From NCBI RefSeq assembly GCF_017591425.1, contig NW_024466218.1, positions 13,220,001 to 13,284,000 on the forward strand: a DNA stretch of 64,000 nucleotides, given 5' to 3'. The notes under the pieces are model-generated. The model was given only the letters and a program-made list of their open reading frames with translations, did not search any database and was not told the origin of the DNA. Each line of letters starts with the position of its first letter. Position 1 is the first letter of the stretch. Shown here one piece after another: positions 44,080 through 54,053 of the stretch. Source of the DNA: Ochotona curzoniae. Taxonomy: Eukaryota; Chordata; Mammalia; Lagomorpha; Ochotonidae. The translations under genes and the position numbers were made by a program.

Positions 44080-45205
44080 GAAACACAAATATCCCAACAG
44101 AAAAATGAACAACAGTTACACACACATATTTGACGGTAGAGAAATATGAACGACTAAAACAAATGTAGAGAAAGATGCTAACATTCACTAATGATCCAGG
44201 GAGATGCAAATTAAACTAATAACGAAACATCACATTAGGGCCAGGATACTGAAAAGGAAGTAGAAGAAACAATAACAGCTAATATTGAGAAGCGGGTCCT
44301 CTCACATACAGCAGGAAGAAATGGTCTTTGAAAGCAATTTAGCATAATGCATCAAAATTTAAAAAAAAAAAAAAACTTCTGTTTTGACAGGCAGGAACAA
44401 TACCATTCCTAGGAAACTACTTCATAAGAAGAAACCTACTAGTCCTTAAGCACATATGCACATAAGTGTTTCATGCAGAGGGCTTTGAAACAGAAAATAG
44501 AAAAAAGCAACTAAAACCTACAATGAGTGGCGATAGCTTTGTATAGTGATTAGGTATTGGCTTGCCTGGGACTGCCCTAATCCCATTTCAGATTGTCTTA
44601 ATTCCAGCCTCAGCTCCATTTTCGATTCCATTGTCATGCTAATGTGCACTGGGAGGCTGCAGACCACAACCCATGTGACTGAATCCCAAGCTGCTGGCTT
44701 TGCCCTCGCCAAGCTGTAGTCCTTCTATGTACTTGGTGAGTGAATCAGGGCATGACAAGTCTCTCTCCCCGCCCCCTTCTTTTCTTTTTCTCTCCCTCCA
44801 CTGCTTTTCAAATTAAAAAGAAAATAAATTAATGCAGTTTAAAAAATACTTGAGGAGAGAATCATTGTCGAGACACGTGAAGATGATGGAATAATCACCA
44901 TAAAATATTCCAGAGCCATCAGGAGAATAGATTAGTGCATGAACAGCGTAGGGGTTGATTAAGAGAGATTTCCATGAGTGAGATCAGTTCCAGAGTAGGT
45001 ACAGAAAATGACATTTTTAACACTAATCCAACTCACTGTTGCATCCATATCCATAATGTACATGTTTGTGCATATATACATTGCGATGAAAGTGAAAAAC
45101 ACAGAAGAGTGTGTATTTCAGAATGGTTAACATGAATTATTTGGGAATGGGGAGTGATGGAGTTTCCATGTGAATTCACAAGAGCCATGGGAAATGAAAA
45201 ATACT
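44080..45205 (+). mobile_element. Old L1 ORF2 3' region, split by a SINE
   Basis: The parts 44080-44527 and 44836-45205 follow L1 ORF2 order: 'agaaagatgctaacattcac', 'gggagatgcaaattaaac', 'gcaggaacaataccattcc', then after the SINE 'acacgtgaagatgatgg' with 'aataatcaccataaaatattcc'. The reading frame is destroyed, including by an A15 run near 44361. Confidence 0.7.
44528..44835 (+). mobile_element. Old C-SINE inserted in L1
   Basis: 'cctgggactgccctaatcc', 'ctaatgtgcactgggaggc', 'ggtgagtgaatcagggc', CT-rich run, 'caaattaaaaagaaaataaa'. It splits the L1 copy and is therefore younger than it. Confidence 0.8.
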
Positions 45206-45670
45206 GATTTTAGGTCTCTTATTGTAATTGTAAAGACCTTTAACATATGTAATTTTGAGGTAGCATGTAATATTTCAATACATGTTTACCTTATGTAATA
45301 TTCAGAAATATTTGTCTCCTCAGACTTTTATTATTCGTTTGTGATGTAAACATCTAGAGTTCTTTATTATAGCCTTATTAAAAACATAAATGATCTGCAA
45401 TTGTTATCATGCATCACCCTGCCGTGCCACAGAACAGCAAAACTTCTGCCTAGATATCCATGCATGTTAATCAATCTTGCCCCATTACTCCCTCCTTCCT
45501 AGACTTCCTCGCCTGTACTAACCAACATTCTATTCTCAACTTCTGCAGAGAGAGAGATGGAACTGGAAGTCATTTTGTTAAATTATATAAACAAAGCAGA
45601 AAAGACAAGTCTTTATGATACTGCATGATGTTAGCCACGTGTGGAAGTTAAAAAGTTCATGTGTTATAAC
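45206..45670 (-). mobile_element. L1 3' end with inverted 5' segment (twin priming)
   Basis: 45206-45545 is antisense L1 3' UTR ('atatttcaatacatgttta', 'cctgccgtgccacagaac', 'accaacattctattctcaac'). At about 45548 the orientation flips and 45550-45670 is sense ORF2 end ('gatggaactggaagtcattt', 'tgatactgcatgatgttagcc', 'gtggaagttaaaaagttc'). In an intact L1 these two parts are neighbours in the opposite arrangement, so the 5' part is inverted, the signature of twin-primed reverse transcription. Confidence 0.7.
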
Positions 45671-46326
45671 TTAGAGGCCCTTATTTGCCTATAAAAGCAT
45701 AACAAAAATTTAACCCTACTTGCTGATTCAGTCTATTTTCCTGGCATTGAACTCCACTGTTTTCTCCAAGCACTTTCCATCACAACCAAACATGTCTTTT
45801 TACTGCTCAACATTGTACCTTCCCAAACATTCACCAACATTGCTGCCTCTTTCTTTGTAGTTGTTCAGAGAATCCCTCAAATTTCATTTACTTAAAGAAT
45901 ATCTTACATGTACTGGTTATCATGCTTGTATCTTTTCTGTAATAGTGTTAGATCTGTGTTCCCAGGGAGTCTTTGACACCTGCTTACTTATTCCACCTGT
46001 TCAGCCAGGAGGAGGGCATTCCTTCTGTCACTGTGCCTTATGGAATCTTTCCACCATAGTGTACAGAAGAGTACTTAGGCACATAATTCTATTCAGTCAT
46101 TTCAGATTTAAACCCAGGTTTCTGAGCATAAATGCTGCAAACTTTTTATTAAACCACATATGTCCTTATATGGGAAATAAACATTTGAAGCCCTTCCATT
46201 CTGAATGACTAAGTATCTGGCTATTATGTTCTGCTTGCTTTCATGAGATCCCAATGTATCTTGTCCTCCACTGCATAGTAGATGGACTTTGCAGAGCGTC
46301 TGAGGTCTTCTCTGGATAGGGTTTTC
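45671..46326. other. Unassigned stretch
   Basis: No gene recognised. The 115-codon open frame at 45861-46208 shows no known similarity. A weak MIR-like tail lies near 46100. Confidence 0.4.
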
Positions 46327-46350
46327 TATCTATGTATCTATGTATCTATG

Positions 46351-46386
<36 letters not shown>

Positions 46387-46403
46387 CATCTCTCTGTCTA
46401 CCT
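46327..46403 (+). repeat. (TATC)n microsatellite
   Basis: Starts with tatctatg units, then nine or more perfect tatc units, then imperfect copies. The pure part (46350-46386) is likely length-variable. Confidence 0.95.
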
Positions 46404-46429
46404 AGCTATTTTTATAGTCCTTGCCATTG

Positions 46430-46570
46430 GTGAGAGCCTGCCCTCTACTGGGCATCATGTTCATCATATTATAAATATACTGATACAAATGATATTTCAT
46501 GATTATCCCTTTACAGATGATAAAGACAGAGCAGGCAAATTGTTCCAAATAAGGCAGTAGTTAAGTGTCT
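46430..46570 (-). mobile_element. MIR-like fragment
   Basis: 'gattatccctttacagatg' and 'taaagacagagcaggc' resemble the antisense MIR core. The rest is decayed. Confidence 0.5.
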
Positions 46571-46575
46571 ACCAT

Positions 46576-46920
46576 GCATTGAATGTGTATCTTTCTCAAT
46601 TCACTTGTTGAAACACTATGTCATTGTGATGACACTTGGAATTGGGGTCAGTAAACTGGAGATTCCTGAACATGGAGTCCTCATGAATGGGGTTAGTACC
46701 CTTACAAAAGAAAAAAGAGATAGTTTGCTTCTTTATGTGTCAAGATACAAACAGAAGTGGACCACCGGCAATGTAGAGGAGGGCCTGATCAGAATTGAAT
46801 CTTGAGTACCTTCTTCTTAAGCCTCTAGACTTCAGAACTTCAAGAAACCAATTTCTAATTTGTAAGCCACCAAATATATCATACATTGTTGTGTAACCCA
46901 CAGCTAGGATAGTTGTAAAT
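46576..46920 (+). mobile_element. MLT1/MST-type LTR (ERVL-MaLR)
   Basis: Sense order of an ERVL-MaLR LTR: 'cacttgttgaaacactatg', 'ggagtcctcatgaatggg', 'gttagtacccttacaaaag', 'gcctctagacttcagaac', 'ttgtaagccaccaaatat'. Near full length and solo, with no internal region on either side. Confidence 0.85.
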
Positions 46921-48794
46921 CCAAGATGCATGGATTCCAGAACCTGCATTTCCTTTAAAGACTCTATTCAAGGCAAATCAGTTTCTGCCTCAGAGTCAGG
47001 AGCTAGAACAGGGTACAAGGGCAGGCTAGCCTTGGAGGAAGAGCCAAGCAGGAGGAACACAAATCTCTTGGTCAATCTAGTCCTAGCTGACAGGAGTCCA
47101 CAGATCATAAGGATGGAAGTCAGTAGCCTGTGATTCATTGCAGGGACTCTTCCCTTTGCCTTATGTGAAGTATCTGGCTTCTCACATAGCTCATTTGAGA
47201 TTTCCATGTGCATTTGTATGGCTTTTCCTGCTATTCCTCATCTCCCTCCATGGCTAAATCTCTACACAATGCAGCCCCCAGTGCTTTTCCAGGTGTCCTC
47301 CATCCCGGTGCTTTTCTATTCTGGCTATTACTGAGAGTGACAGTAAAGTGTATCTCAGGGACCAGCTATGAGTTCATGTCTCTGATGTTTCAGATGAATG
47401 TGAATCTGTAGGCTCCTGTCAGGCAGATGAGCACAAAATAATGCCCCCATGTGGAAGGGGTACCTCCTAACCTTTTTGGAGTGTACCCCTGATTTTACAT
47501 CCCCTGAGAATTTCAGAAAGGAAAGCATATGGCTGACAGGCCCTACTCTGCTTTCACTGTCCCTGTAGGTACAGTATCTATGAGCTGTGGTATTCACACA
47601 TGCCCAGCGTGCTGTCAGCAGGGATCAAAGACAGAGTCAAAAGAGGCAGAAATAGCAAAAATCCAATTCTGATGCATTTGCATCTGGCAGTCATTTAGCA
47701 TTTCATCGTCATGAAGTTCCCAGGGTGCATACAGGAGTTGTGTGCATTTAAGTTTTGACCCTTAGCTGTCCCCTGTCCTATTCCCTGCTGGAGTGTGGAG
47801 AAATTCACACCAATATTCAAAGAGGACACATATTGGGGTGATAAGAAGACAAACAACTTGGTAACCTGGCCACATTGTTCTAAATAATTTCTGACTCAAG
47901 ATGATAACATGCCTGTCTTTTGCTTTTGCCCACATTCCACACTCATTTTGATAAATGCTATTCCCATTTTGGCCTGATGGGGTCAAAACATCACAGAATC
48001 ACCTATTCTAAAGTACATCTTGTTCATTTTTTCTTCAAATATCAAAGAAGTCAGTGTGCTCTCACAAACATTGTATATCAAGAGACTAGGTTCCCCGGCC
48101 CTCATTTGAACTTTCTGAGGTTCCTGCAACACTAACGTGAAGTTCAGTCAGTTTGATGTTATGGCTTTGAGTTCGGTGTTTAAGGCACTATGAAATAAAC
48201 ATCAATACAATACTGGCTCTTGTTTCATTTGAACTATTTTGCCCTCTAGGTCAGACTCCGGCAAATTTAGAAATTTGAGTTTCACCGATTACTAAACTTT
48301 AAAGAAGAACTGAAGTTATGGATTAAGGGAGTCTGAGTTTCAAAAACTGCCTCTAACTTAAAGTAAACAGCCCAGGCTCCTCATCAGCATTTTCTGAGCC
48401 TTCTCTGATTTAAAGTTGGCCCCAATGGAAGTCAGTCTACAGCCTGTCTCTATTCCAGAATTACAGGTTGCCATGGTTACAGTGGCTTCTGGAAATGAAC
48501 TTCATAATTGCTGCATATTGCATATAAACAGCTGGATTCCCTCTTTCAATTTCACTCTGAAACAATGAAGGCTCAAGAAAATGGCCTTGTATTTGAATCA
48601 TTGACATGCTAAAGACCATTATACCAAGAGTGAAGCATCATGACGTAGGGAAACTTGAAGAAATAATAAAGTCAAATTCCTGAGGCTCTATATATGTAGA
48701 TGAATGTAAAATGTGTATGTCTGATTTCTCACAAACCAAATCAGAATACTTAAAAAGCTTAAGAAGTTCTTCTTTTGAAAGATCCATTAATCTC
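46921..48794. other. Unassigned stretch with candidate regulatory segment
   Basis: No gene or repeat recognised over 1.9 kb. The segment 48380-48580 is non-repetitive and contains an RFX-type X-box. Confidence 0.4.
48467..48480. promoter_or_regulatory. Candidate RFX X-box
   Basis: gttgccatggttac matches the palindromic X-box GTTGCC-AT-GGNRAC with one mismatch in the right half. RFX factors bind such sites in promoters and enhancers, for example of cilia genes. No transcription start or gene is visible nearby, so it could be a distal element or chance. Confidence 0.4.
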
Positions 48795-48905
48795 ACCCTG
48801 TTTTACAGGGTGTGAAATAAAAACCCAGGAGCTGAGTATTTCCTGTACAAAGTCACGCACCAAGACAGGTGCAGAACTGGGTTCTTCATACAACCTGGTC
48901 TCGTG
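48795..48905 (-). mobile_element. MIR fragment
   Basis: 'accctgttttacagggtg', 'tacaaagtcacgcacc' and 'tgcagaactgggttcttc' follow antisense MIR order. Confidence 0.6.
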
Positions 48906-49974
48906 GGTGTTGCTGCAGTGTGAGATTAGAACCTAGGCTAGAGTTCTGACTCTGTTAGGAAACAGTTCCATTCCAACTGCCATGTCATCTCAAGTTCAAT
49001 CTACCAACTGAAAAATCTAAGAGAGTTAGAAAAATGTTTGGTTCACATACTCTCTAGAATTATCCTTCTATATTAATAAATTATCTGATACACCCTCTCA
49101 AACATTTGAATAACTGGCGCTGCATGAGTTTCTAAGATTCCAACACTGCATTCTGCCCTACAGAAGCACAAAGAATGTGATGGTTACAATATAGTTACTT
49201 TGAGACAAGTATAATATGAATACCTGTTAATACTCCAGCAGCGAACATTTGATCAAGGTTTGATGCAGTGCCGTGTTGAGATATGGATGGGTAATGAGAA
49301 AGGATTTCTGTTGTGGTATTAGAGCAGGCTTGCTGGAAGGTGGTAATACCCTGAGCGACAGCAGGAAACCCAGTTCTGAAGAGCTCATCTGTTTGACAGA
49401 GCAGGATTGTTCAGAAGGAGTACAGAAGAGACTTATTTCACCATCAAGGCTTCTCCTGCATTTTTTTGTTCACTCTTGTAGTTCTCTTACTTTACGAAAA
49501 GACATCATAATACTTCCCCCAAAAGTTACAAAGAGAATAGCAATGCTGCTAGGGGAATAATTAAAACAAAAAATAAAATAAGAGCAATTGACTACATACA
49601 GCTTTTAACAGGGAGTTACTTCTCTGTCCTATCTGGAGCTTGTCTCAGTAGCCTGCAAGTTTTGCATGTGAAATCCCAGAGGACAGCCTCCTTGCTCCTC
49701 AGAATCTAACAGTCTGCCCTTTCCTTCTGCACTGCTAAGGTTTGCTCTTCCACAAGGTGAACCTGCTCTGAAATACCTGATACTTAGGGCAATGACGACA
49801 AATTCTCCTCCTTGGTATTGTTTTGTCTTTTCAGGCAGGAACCATTTCATAGGAAGCCTAAATACAGGAACATGTGGCACTGTACAGCAAAACCTCTGGG
49901 GGTCTATGCTCTGCTTATTACTGAGCTACATTTACTCATGTGAAGAAATAAGAGTAGAATTCAGGTGCGAGTAC
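48906..49974. other. Unassigned stretch
   Basis: No gene or repeat recognised. Open frames (49273-49560 plus, 49629-49880 minus) have no known similarity. Confidence 0.4.
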
Positions 49975-50215
49975 TGAGAAAAGCCACTCCCTATGATGCT
50001 GGCATCACATACAGGTGCTAGTGTGAATCCGGGCTGCTGACCCACTTCTATTGAAGGTCTATTGCTAATCTGGAACGTGGCCCAAGCCCTTGGGCCCCTG
50101 CACCCATGTGAAAGACCCAAATTAAACTCTTGGCTTCTGGCTTCGACCTAGCCAACCAATGAACAAAAATTCTCTCACTTTGTATCACATTATTTGTCTA
50201 TGTTAACTTGTTCTT

Positions 50216-50255
<40 letters not shown>

Positions 50256-50260
50256 AAAAA
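49975..50260 (+). mobile_element. C-SINE with (AAAT)n tail
   Basis: 'gatgctggcatcacataca', 'cccaagcccttgggccc', 'ttggcttctggcttcgacc', then a tail of about eleven aaat units (50216-50259), a microsatellite grown from the SINE tail. Confidence 0.85.
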
Positions 50261-50771
50261 ACCCTAAAAGAAGGAGTAGCAACCAAACCACAAAGACGAA
50301 CATACAACTTAGCCAAAGAACTCTTGATTCCCAGAGCTACCATTTTGGGCAAGGAAAAGCCAGCAGAGGAGCACTTTTAACTCTTCTCATTGGATGTAAA
50401 TTCCCTTCTAATCTGCAAGAATCTGAATATAGCTTGATCTCTTGGTCCTTTCCTGAATTTCACAGCCTCTCCCAGACTTTACCTTCGAAGGTCCTTTCCC
50501 TTGAGTTTTCTTCATCTTCCTATTGTCTCCATCAATCGCTTGTTTTCACCATATGTTGTCTCTTGTAAACACCTGCCTCTGTCCCTGTGCAACTGCTCCC
50601 ATATGCTTCAGAGCTTCCACAAAACCCAAGATGCCCTTTGAGGGGAAGCAACTGGGTTGTTCGCCTATTGGATTTATTTCCAAGGACTCAGCTCTCAAAA
50701 ACCATTTGTAATTTTTTATGTTATGGCATGATTTAGATTTTTTTTTTATCCTAGGCTTAAATACAAATCAT
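50261..50771. other. Unassigned stretch
   Basis: Pyrimidine-rich in 50450-50620. No repeat or gene recognised. Confidence 0.4.
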
Positions 50772-50780
50772 TCATGCATG

Positions 50781-51195
50781 TTTTTTTGTTTATTTATTCA
50801 AAAGTCAAAGTTACAGAGAGACAAGAAGAAGCAGAAAGCTAGGGAAGGAGGGAGAGAAGGAAAGAGAAAGGCCATGGGGAGTGAGAAGTGAGGGAGAGAG
50901 AGAGAGAGAGCAAAAGAGAGAGAGAGAGAGAGCTTTGCAGCTTGTTGATTCACTTTTCACCTACAGTGATTGAAGCTGGGCCAAGCTGAAGCTGGGAGCC
51001 TATATCTGGGTGTCTCATATCTGGGTGTCTCGCATGGGTGGTAGGGACCCAAGTACTTGGACCATCTTCCTTGTTTCCCCAGGTCATTAGTGAAAAATTG
51101 AATCATTAGTGGAGCAGCTGGGACTCAAGCTGTTGTCCTAGAGAAACTGGTATTTCAGGAGGTAGCGTTACTCACCGTGTCAAAATTCTGACCCC
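50781..51195 (-). mobile_element. C-SINE enlarged by GA expansion and a short duplication
   Basis: Minus-strand element longer than usual (about 415 bases). The purine segment 50815-50935 includes two (GA)n runs (50894-50910 and 50915-50932), and 'tctgggtgtctc' is duplicated at about 51005-51032. Flanking 'tcatgcat' at 50772-50779 and 51196-51203 is its likely target-site duplication. Confidence 0.85.
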
Positions 51196-51212
51196 TCATG
51201 CATCAATTTTTT

Positions 51213-51520
51213 TTTAGGATTTATTTTTATTGGAAAGGCAGATATACAGAGAGGAGAAACAGAGAGGAAGATCTTCCATCCAATGATTCACTCCCCAAGT
51301 GACCTCAACAGCTGGCACTGAGCCAATCCGAACCCAGGAGACTCCTCCGGGTTTCTCTCATGGGTGCAGGGTCCCGAAGTCTTGGGCCGTCCTCAACTGC
51401 TTTCCCACAGGCAGAGAGCTGGAATGGAAGCAGGGCTGCCGGGACTAGAACCAGCGCCCACATGGGATCCCGGCACATACAAGGCGAGGACTTTAACCAC
51501 TAGGCTTTTGTGCTGGGCCC
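51213..51520 (-). mobile_element. C-SINE, complete, younger
   Basis: 'aggatttatttttattgg', 'aagatcttccatccaatg', 'ttgggccgtcctcaactg', 'cgaggactttaaccactagg', 'gtgctgggccc'. Its flanks catgcatcaatttttt (51197-51212) and tatgcatggatttttt (51521-51536) are a diverged duplication of the site already used by the SINE at 50781. Confidence 0.92.
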
Positions 51521-51610
51521 TATGCATGGATTTTTTAATTGACCATCTATAATTTGTTACAAATGGTCATAGGTAATGTATACTTTCATCCAAAGGTTTT
51601 TTCTCAATGA

Positions 51611-51903
51611 TTTGTATTTTGTTTTTGTTGTTTGAAAGGCAGATTTACAGAGAAAAAGAGACACAGAGCTGTCTTCGTCCACTGATTCATTCCCTAAATG
51701 GCCAGAGTTGATCTGATCTGAAGCTGAGATCCTGCAGCTCCATTGCCATCTCCTAAGATCTTGTGTCATCCGCTGTTGCTTTCCAAGGCCATAATCAGGA
51801 AACTGGATTGGAAGTGGAACAGCGGGGACATGAACCGGTGTCCATATGGGATGACAGGACAAGCAGCTGGAGGATTTGCTTGCTAAGGCCTTGTGCCAGC
51901 CCC
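51611..51903 (-). mobile_element. C-SINE
   Basis: 'gaaaggcagatttacagag', 'cactgattcattccctaaatgg', 'ggaagtggaacagcgggg', 'gtccatatgggatgacagg', 'ccttgtgccagcccc' in antisense order. Third SINE in a row in the same orientation. Confidence 0.9.
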
Positions 51904-52384
51904 TGCTCTTTTTTTTTTTAATCAAGAACAAAGGTAAATTACATTGAAAATTGGAGGCATGTGGAAGATCTGTGATTCTGCTAGAAGACAGAATATATTT
52001 TTCTAATCATCATATTCTAAGATTCTTATCACACCAGCTTTCCTTGGATTGTTATTTCGATTTGCCTGTAGGAAACTCTAGATGGAAGTTTCTGGGTTTG
52101 TTCAGGGGGCAGCAGAGGGTTTTTCCAGAAGGATGCTAAGGAGAAGGAAGATATATAGATTCATATTCTCCAGCTTGAACTGTTTGGTGAAGTTCACTTG
52201 AGGGAAATAAACCCTCCTGTCCTCATCAGAAGGTTTCTGGATGAGGCTGATGGTGAAGAGAAATAGAAGTGCAGGACAGAACTCTTTGTTGGAAAAGTCA
52301 CTATTTCCTTGGCTTGTGTAATCCTTATCCACTTCCCGGGCTGTCATTCTTGCCTTTGTGCCCTCAAGAGCACACGCAGCCAGC
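51904..52384. other. Unassigned stretch
   Basis: No repeat or gene recognised. The minus-strand open frame 52102-52386 has no known similarity. Confidence 0.4.
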
Positions 52385-52560
52385 ACGGTGACATTTTAAT
52401 AATAATACTTTGTACTTATACAGCACCTGTCAGCCAATGATCTCAAAGTACTTTCCCTTAGATTAACTCATTAATCCTCACAAGGGTAGGTGACTCCTGC
52501 AAGGTGAGAAAGCAGTGAATGTCAGGGGCTGGAGAGAGAGCTCTAAGTTCTCCGGCTTTC
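52385..52560 (-). mobile_element. Ancient CORE-SINE/MIR-like element
   Basis: 'cttatacagcacctgtcagcc', 'atgatctcaaagtacttt', 'ttaactcattaatcctcaca', 'agggtaggtgactc' form a pattern of very old, vertebrate-wide SINE-like repeats that are often conserved. Exact family not settled. Confidence 0.55.
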
Positions 52561-53908
52561 ATGGCTCTCAAGGCTGAGTAGGAACTTCTCTGCCACAGAA
52601 CCCCCTCTGATGTAATCCACACTCACTATGAAAGTTTCTGCCCACTGGCGTGTTTCATGCAAATCCTCCTGTTGCATCCGCTCAGTGGTCAGACATCTCT
52701 CTTTAGAAATTCTGCATCCAGGGTCCCAGAACAGTGACTGTTGGTGACTGTAATTGTAGAAGTTCTCGGGAGAGGCAGAGTTGCCTGGACTATATTGTTT
52801 TGAAGACTGAACAACCTTGTGTCTTAGATTTGGTTTTTAATTGAACACAGCTCACTGACACTAAGAAATGAATGTGTTTCAATCTGCCTGGCAAAGAACC
52901 TCCAGGCAGGCTGGCTACCAGGGAGATGCAGCTGGAGCCTCACTTCATTGTAGAGAACAGCTGACACAAGTGGCACAAAAGGGTACCCCAGGTGGTAAGG
53001 ACACAGGCATAAGGGCTGTAACAGACCATTTGTGAATATTGGGACTACTCCCAGGAGGAGTGACTTTTAACCCAGAGGAGATCAGAGCTCTTTCTGGAGC
53101 CCACTAGACTTCACCTGAGGCTTACACAAACCCTGGGTTAGCAGGTATGCAGCTGGAATGAGGACTCATAAGAAGAGGTTTGAGTCAAGCATATTTTCAA
53201 AAATTGGGAGAAAAATCACATTCAAATTAAAAAAAAAACTCTCAAAAGAAGGACCTTTGGAAATAGAGCAATAGCATCTGGCTTCACCTGTCCACTGACA
53301 ATTCAAGGCTTTGGTTACAGAAGCTTCCCCACTAAAGCATACAGAAAAATAACTGACATTTGCAATATTCTATCAGTTTGTCAATCATACACAAGATGGG
53401 GAGACAGATATTATACAGAATGAAGGCAAGATCTCTTCTTGGGGTTTGCTAAAGTCAGGTCTAGAATGTCCAAAGCTCAAATCCCTATGCATCTTATGGC
53501 TCATGGTAATTAGGAATATGTTTACTGTAAGGTAATTCTAAGCATCTTCAAAACTGTCCAAATCCCTGGATATTGTCCCAAGAGGAGGTGCAGAATGAAA
53601 TCTTCAAATGGGGATGGGAGTGAGAACATTTATTCTTGGATTTGTTACAAATACAAACTACATCCATGAGAATGTGATTAGCCATACAGAGAGTAATTTC
53701 CTGGCATGATTTTTAAATATGACTCTAAGATTTCAGAAGAAAAGCCATTGCTATTAAAAAAAATCTCCATGGAATGACTTAAATTTAAGCAACACCCTAA
53801 TGATTGGGTGCGCTGTCTACATAGCCATAGTATAGAAGAATGAAGGCATGTTAATAAACACCATGTATGGAGCCCCAAATATGTGCCAAAAACATTATAT
53901 TTATTAGC
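52561..53908. other. Unassigned, relatively GC-rich stretch
   Basis: Non-repetitive over 1.3 kb. An octamer-type site (atgcaaat) lies at about 52658. No exon recognised. Confidence 0.4.
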
Positions 53909-54053
53909 TTCTGGGCCATCATTTGCTGTTTTTCTAGGCACGTTAGCAGGTGGTCAGATGAGAAGTGGAACAGCTGGGCCTCAAACTGTTGCTTTGAGAC
54001 AGGATGCCGATTTAACAGTTGGAAACTTAATCTGCTGAGCCAAAATGCCAGAA
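53909..54053 (-). mobile_element. C-SINE 5' portion, truncated
   Basis: 'aagtggaacagctgggcctc', 'caaactgttgctttgag', 'aacttaatctgctgagcc' are the antisense tRNA-like half. The 3' part is missing. Confidence 0.8.
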
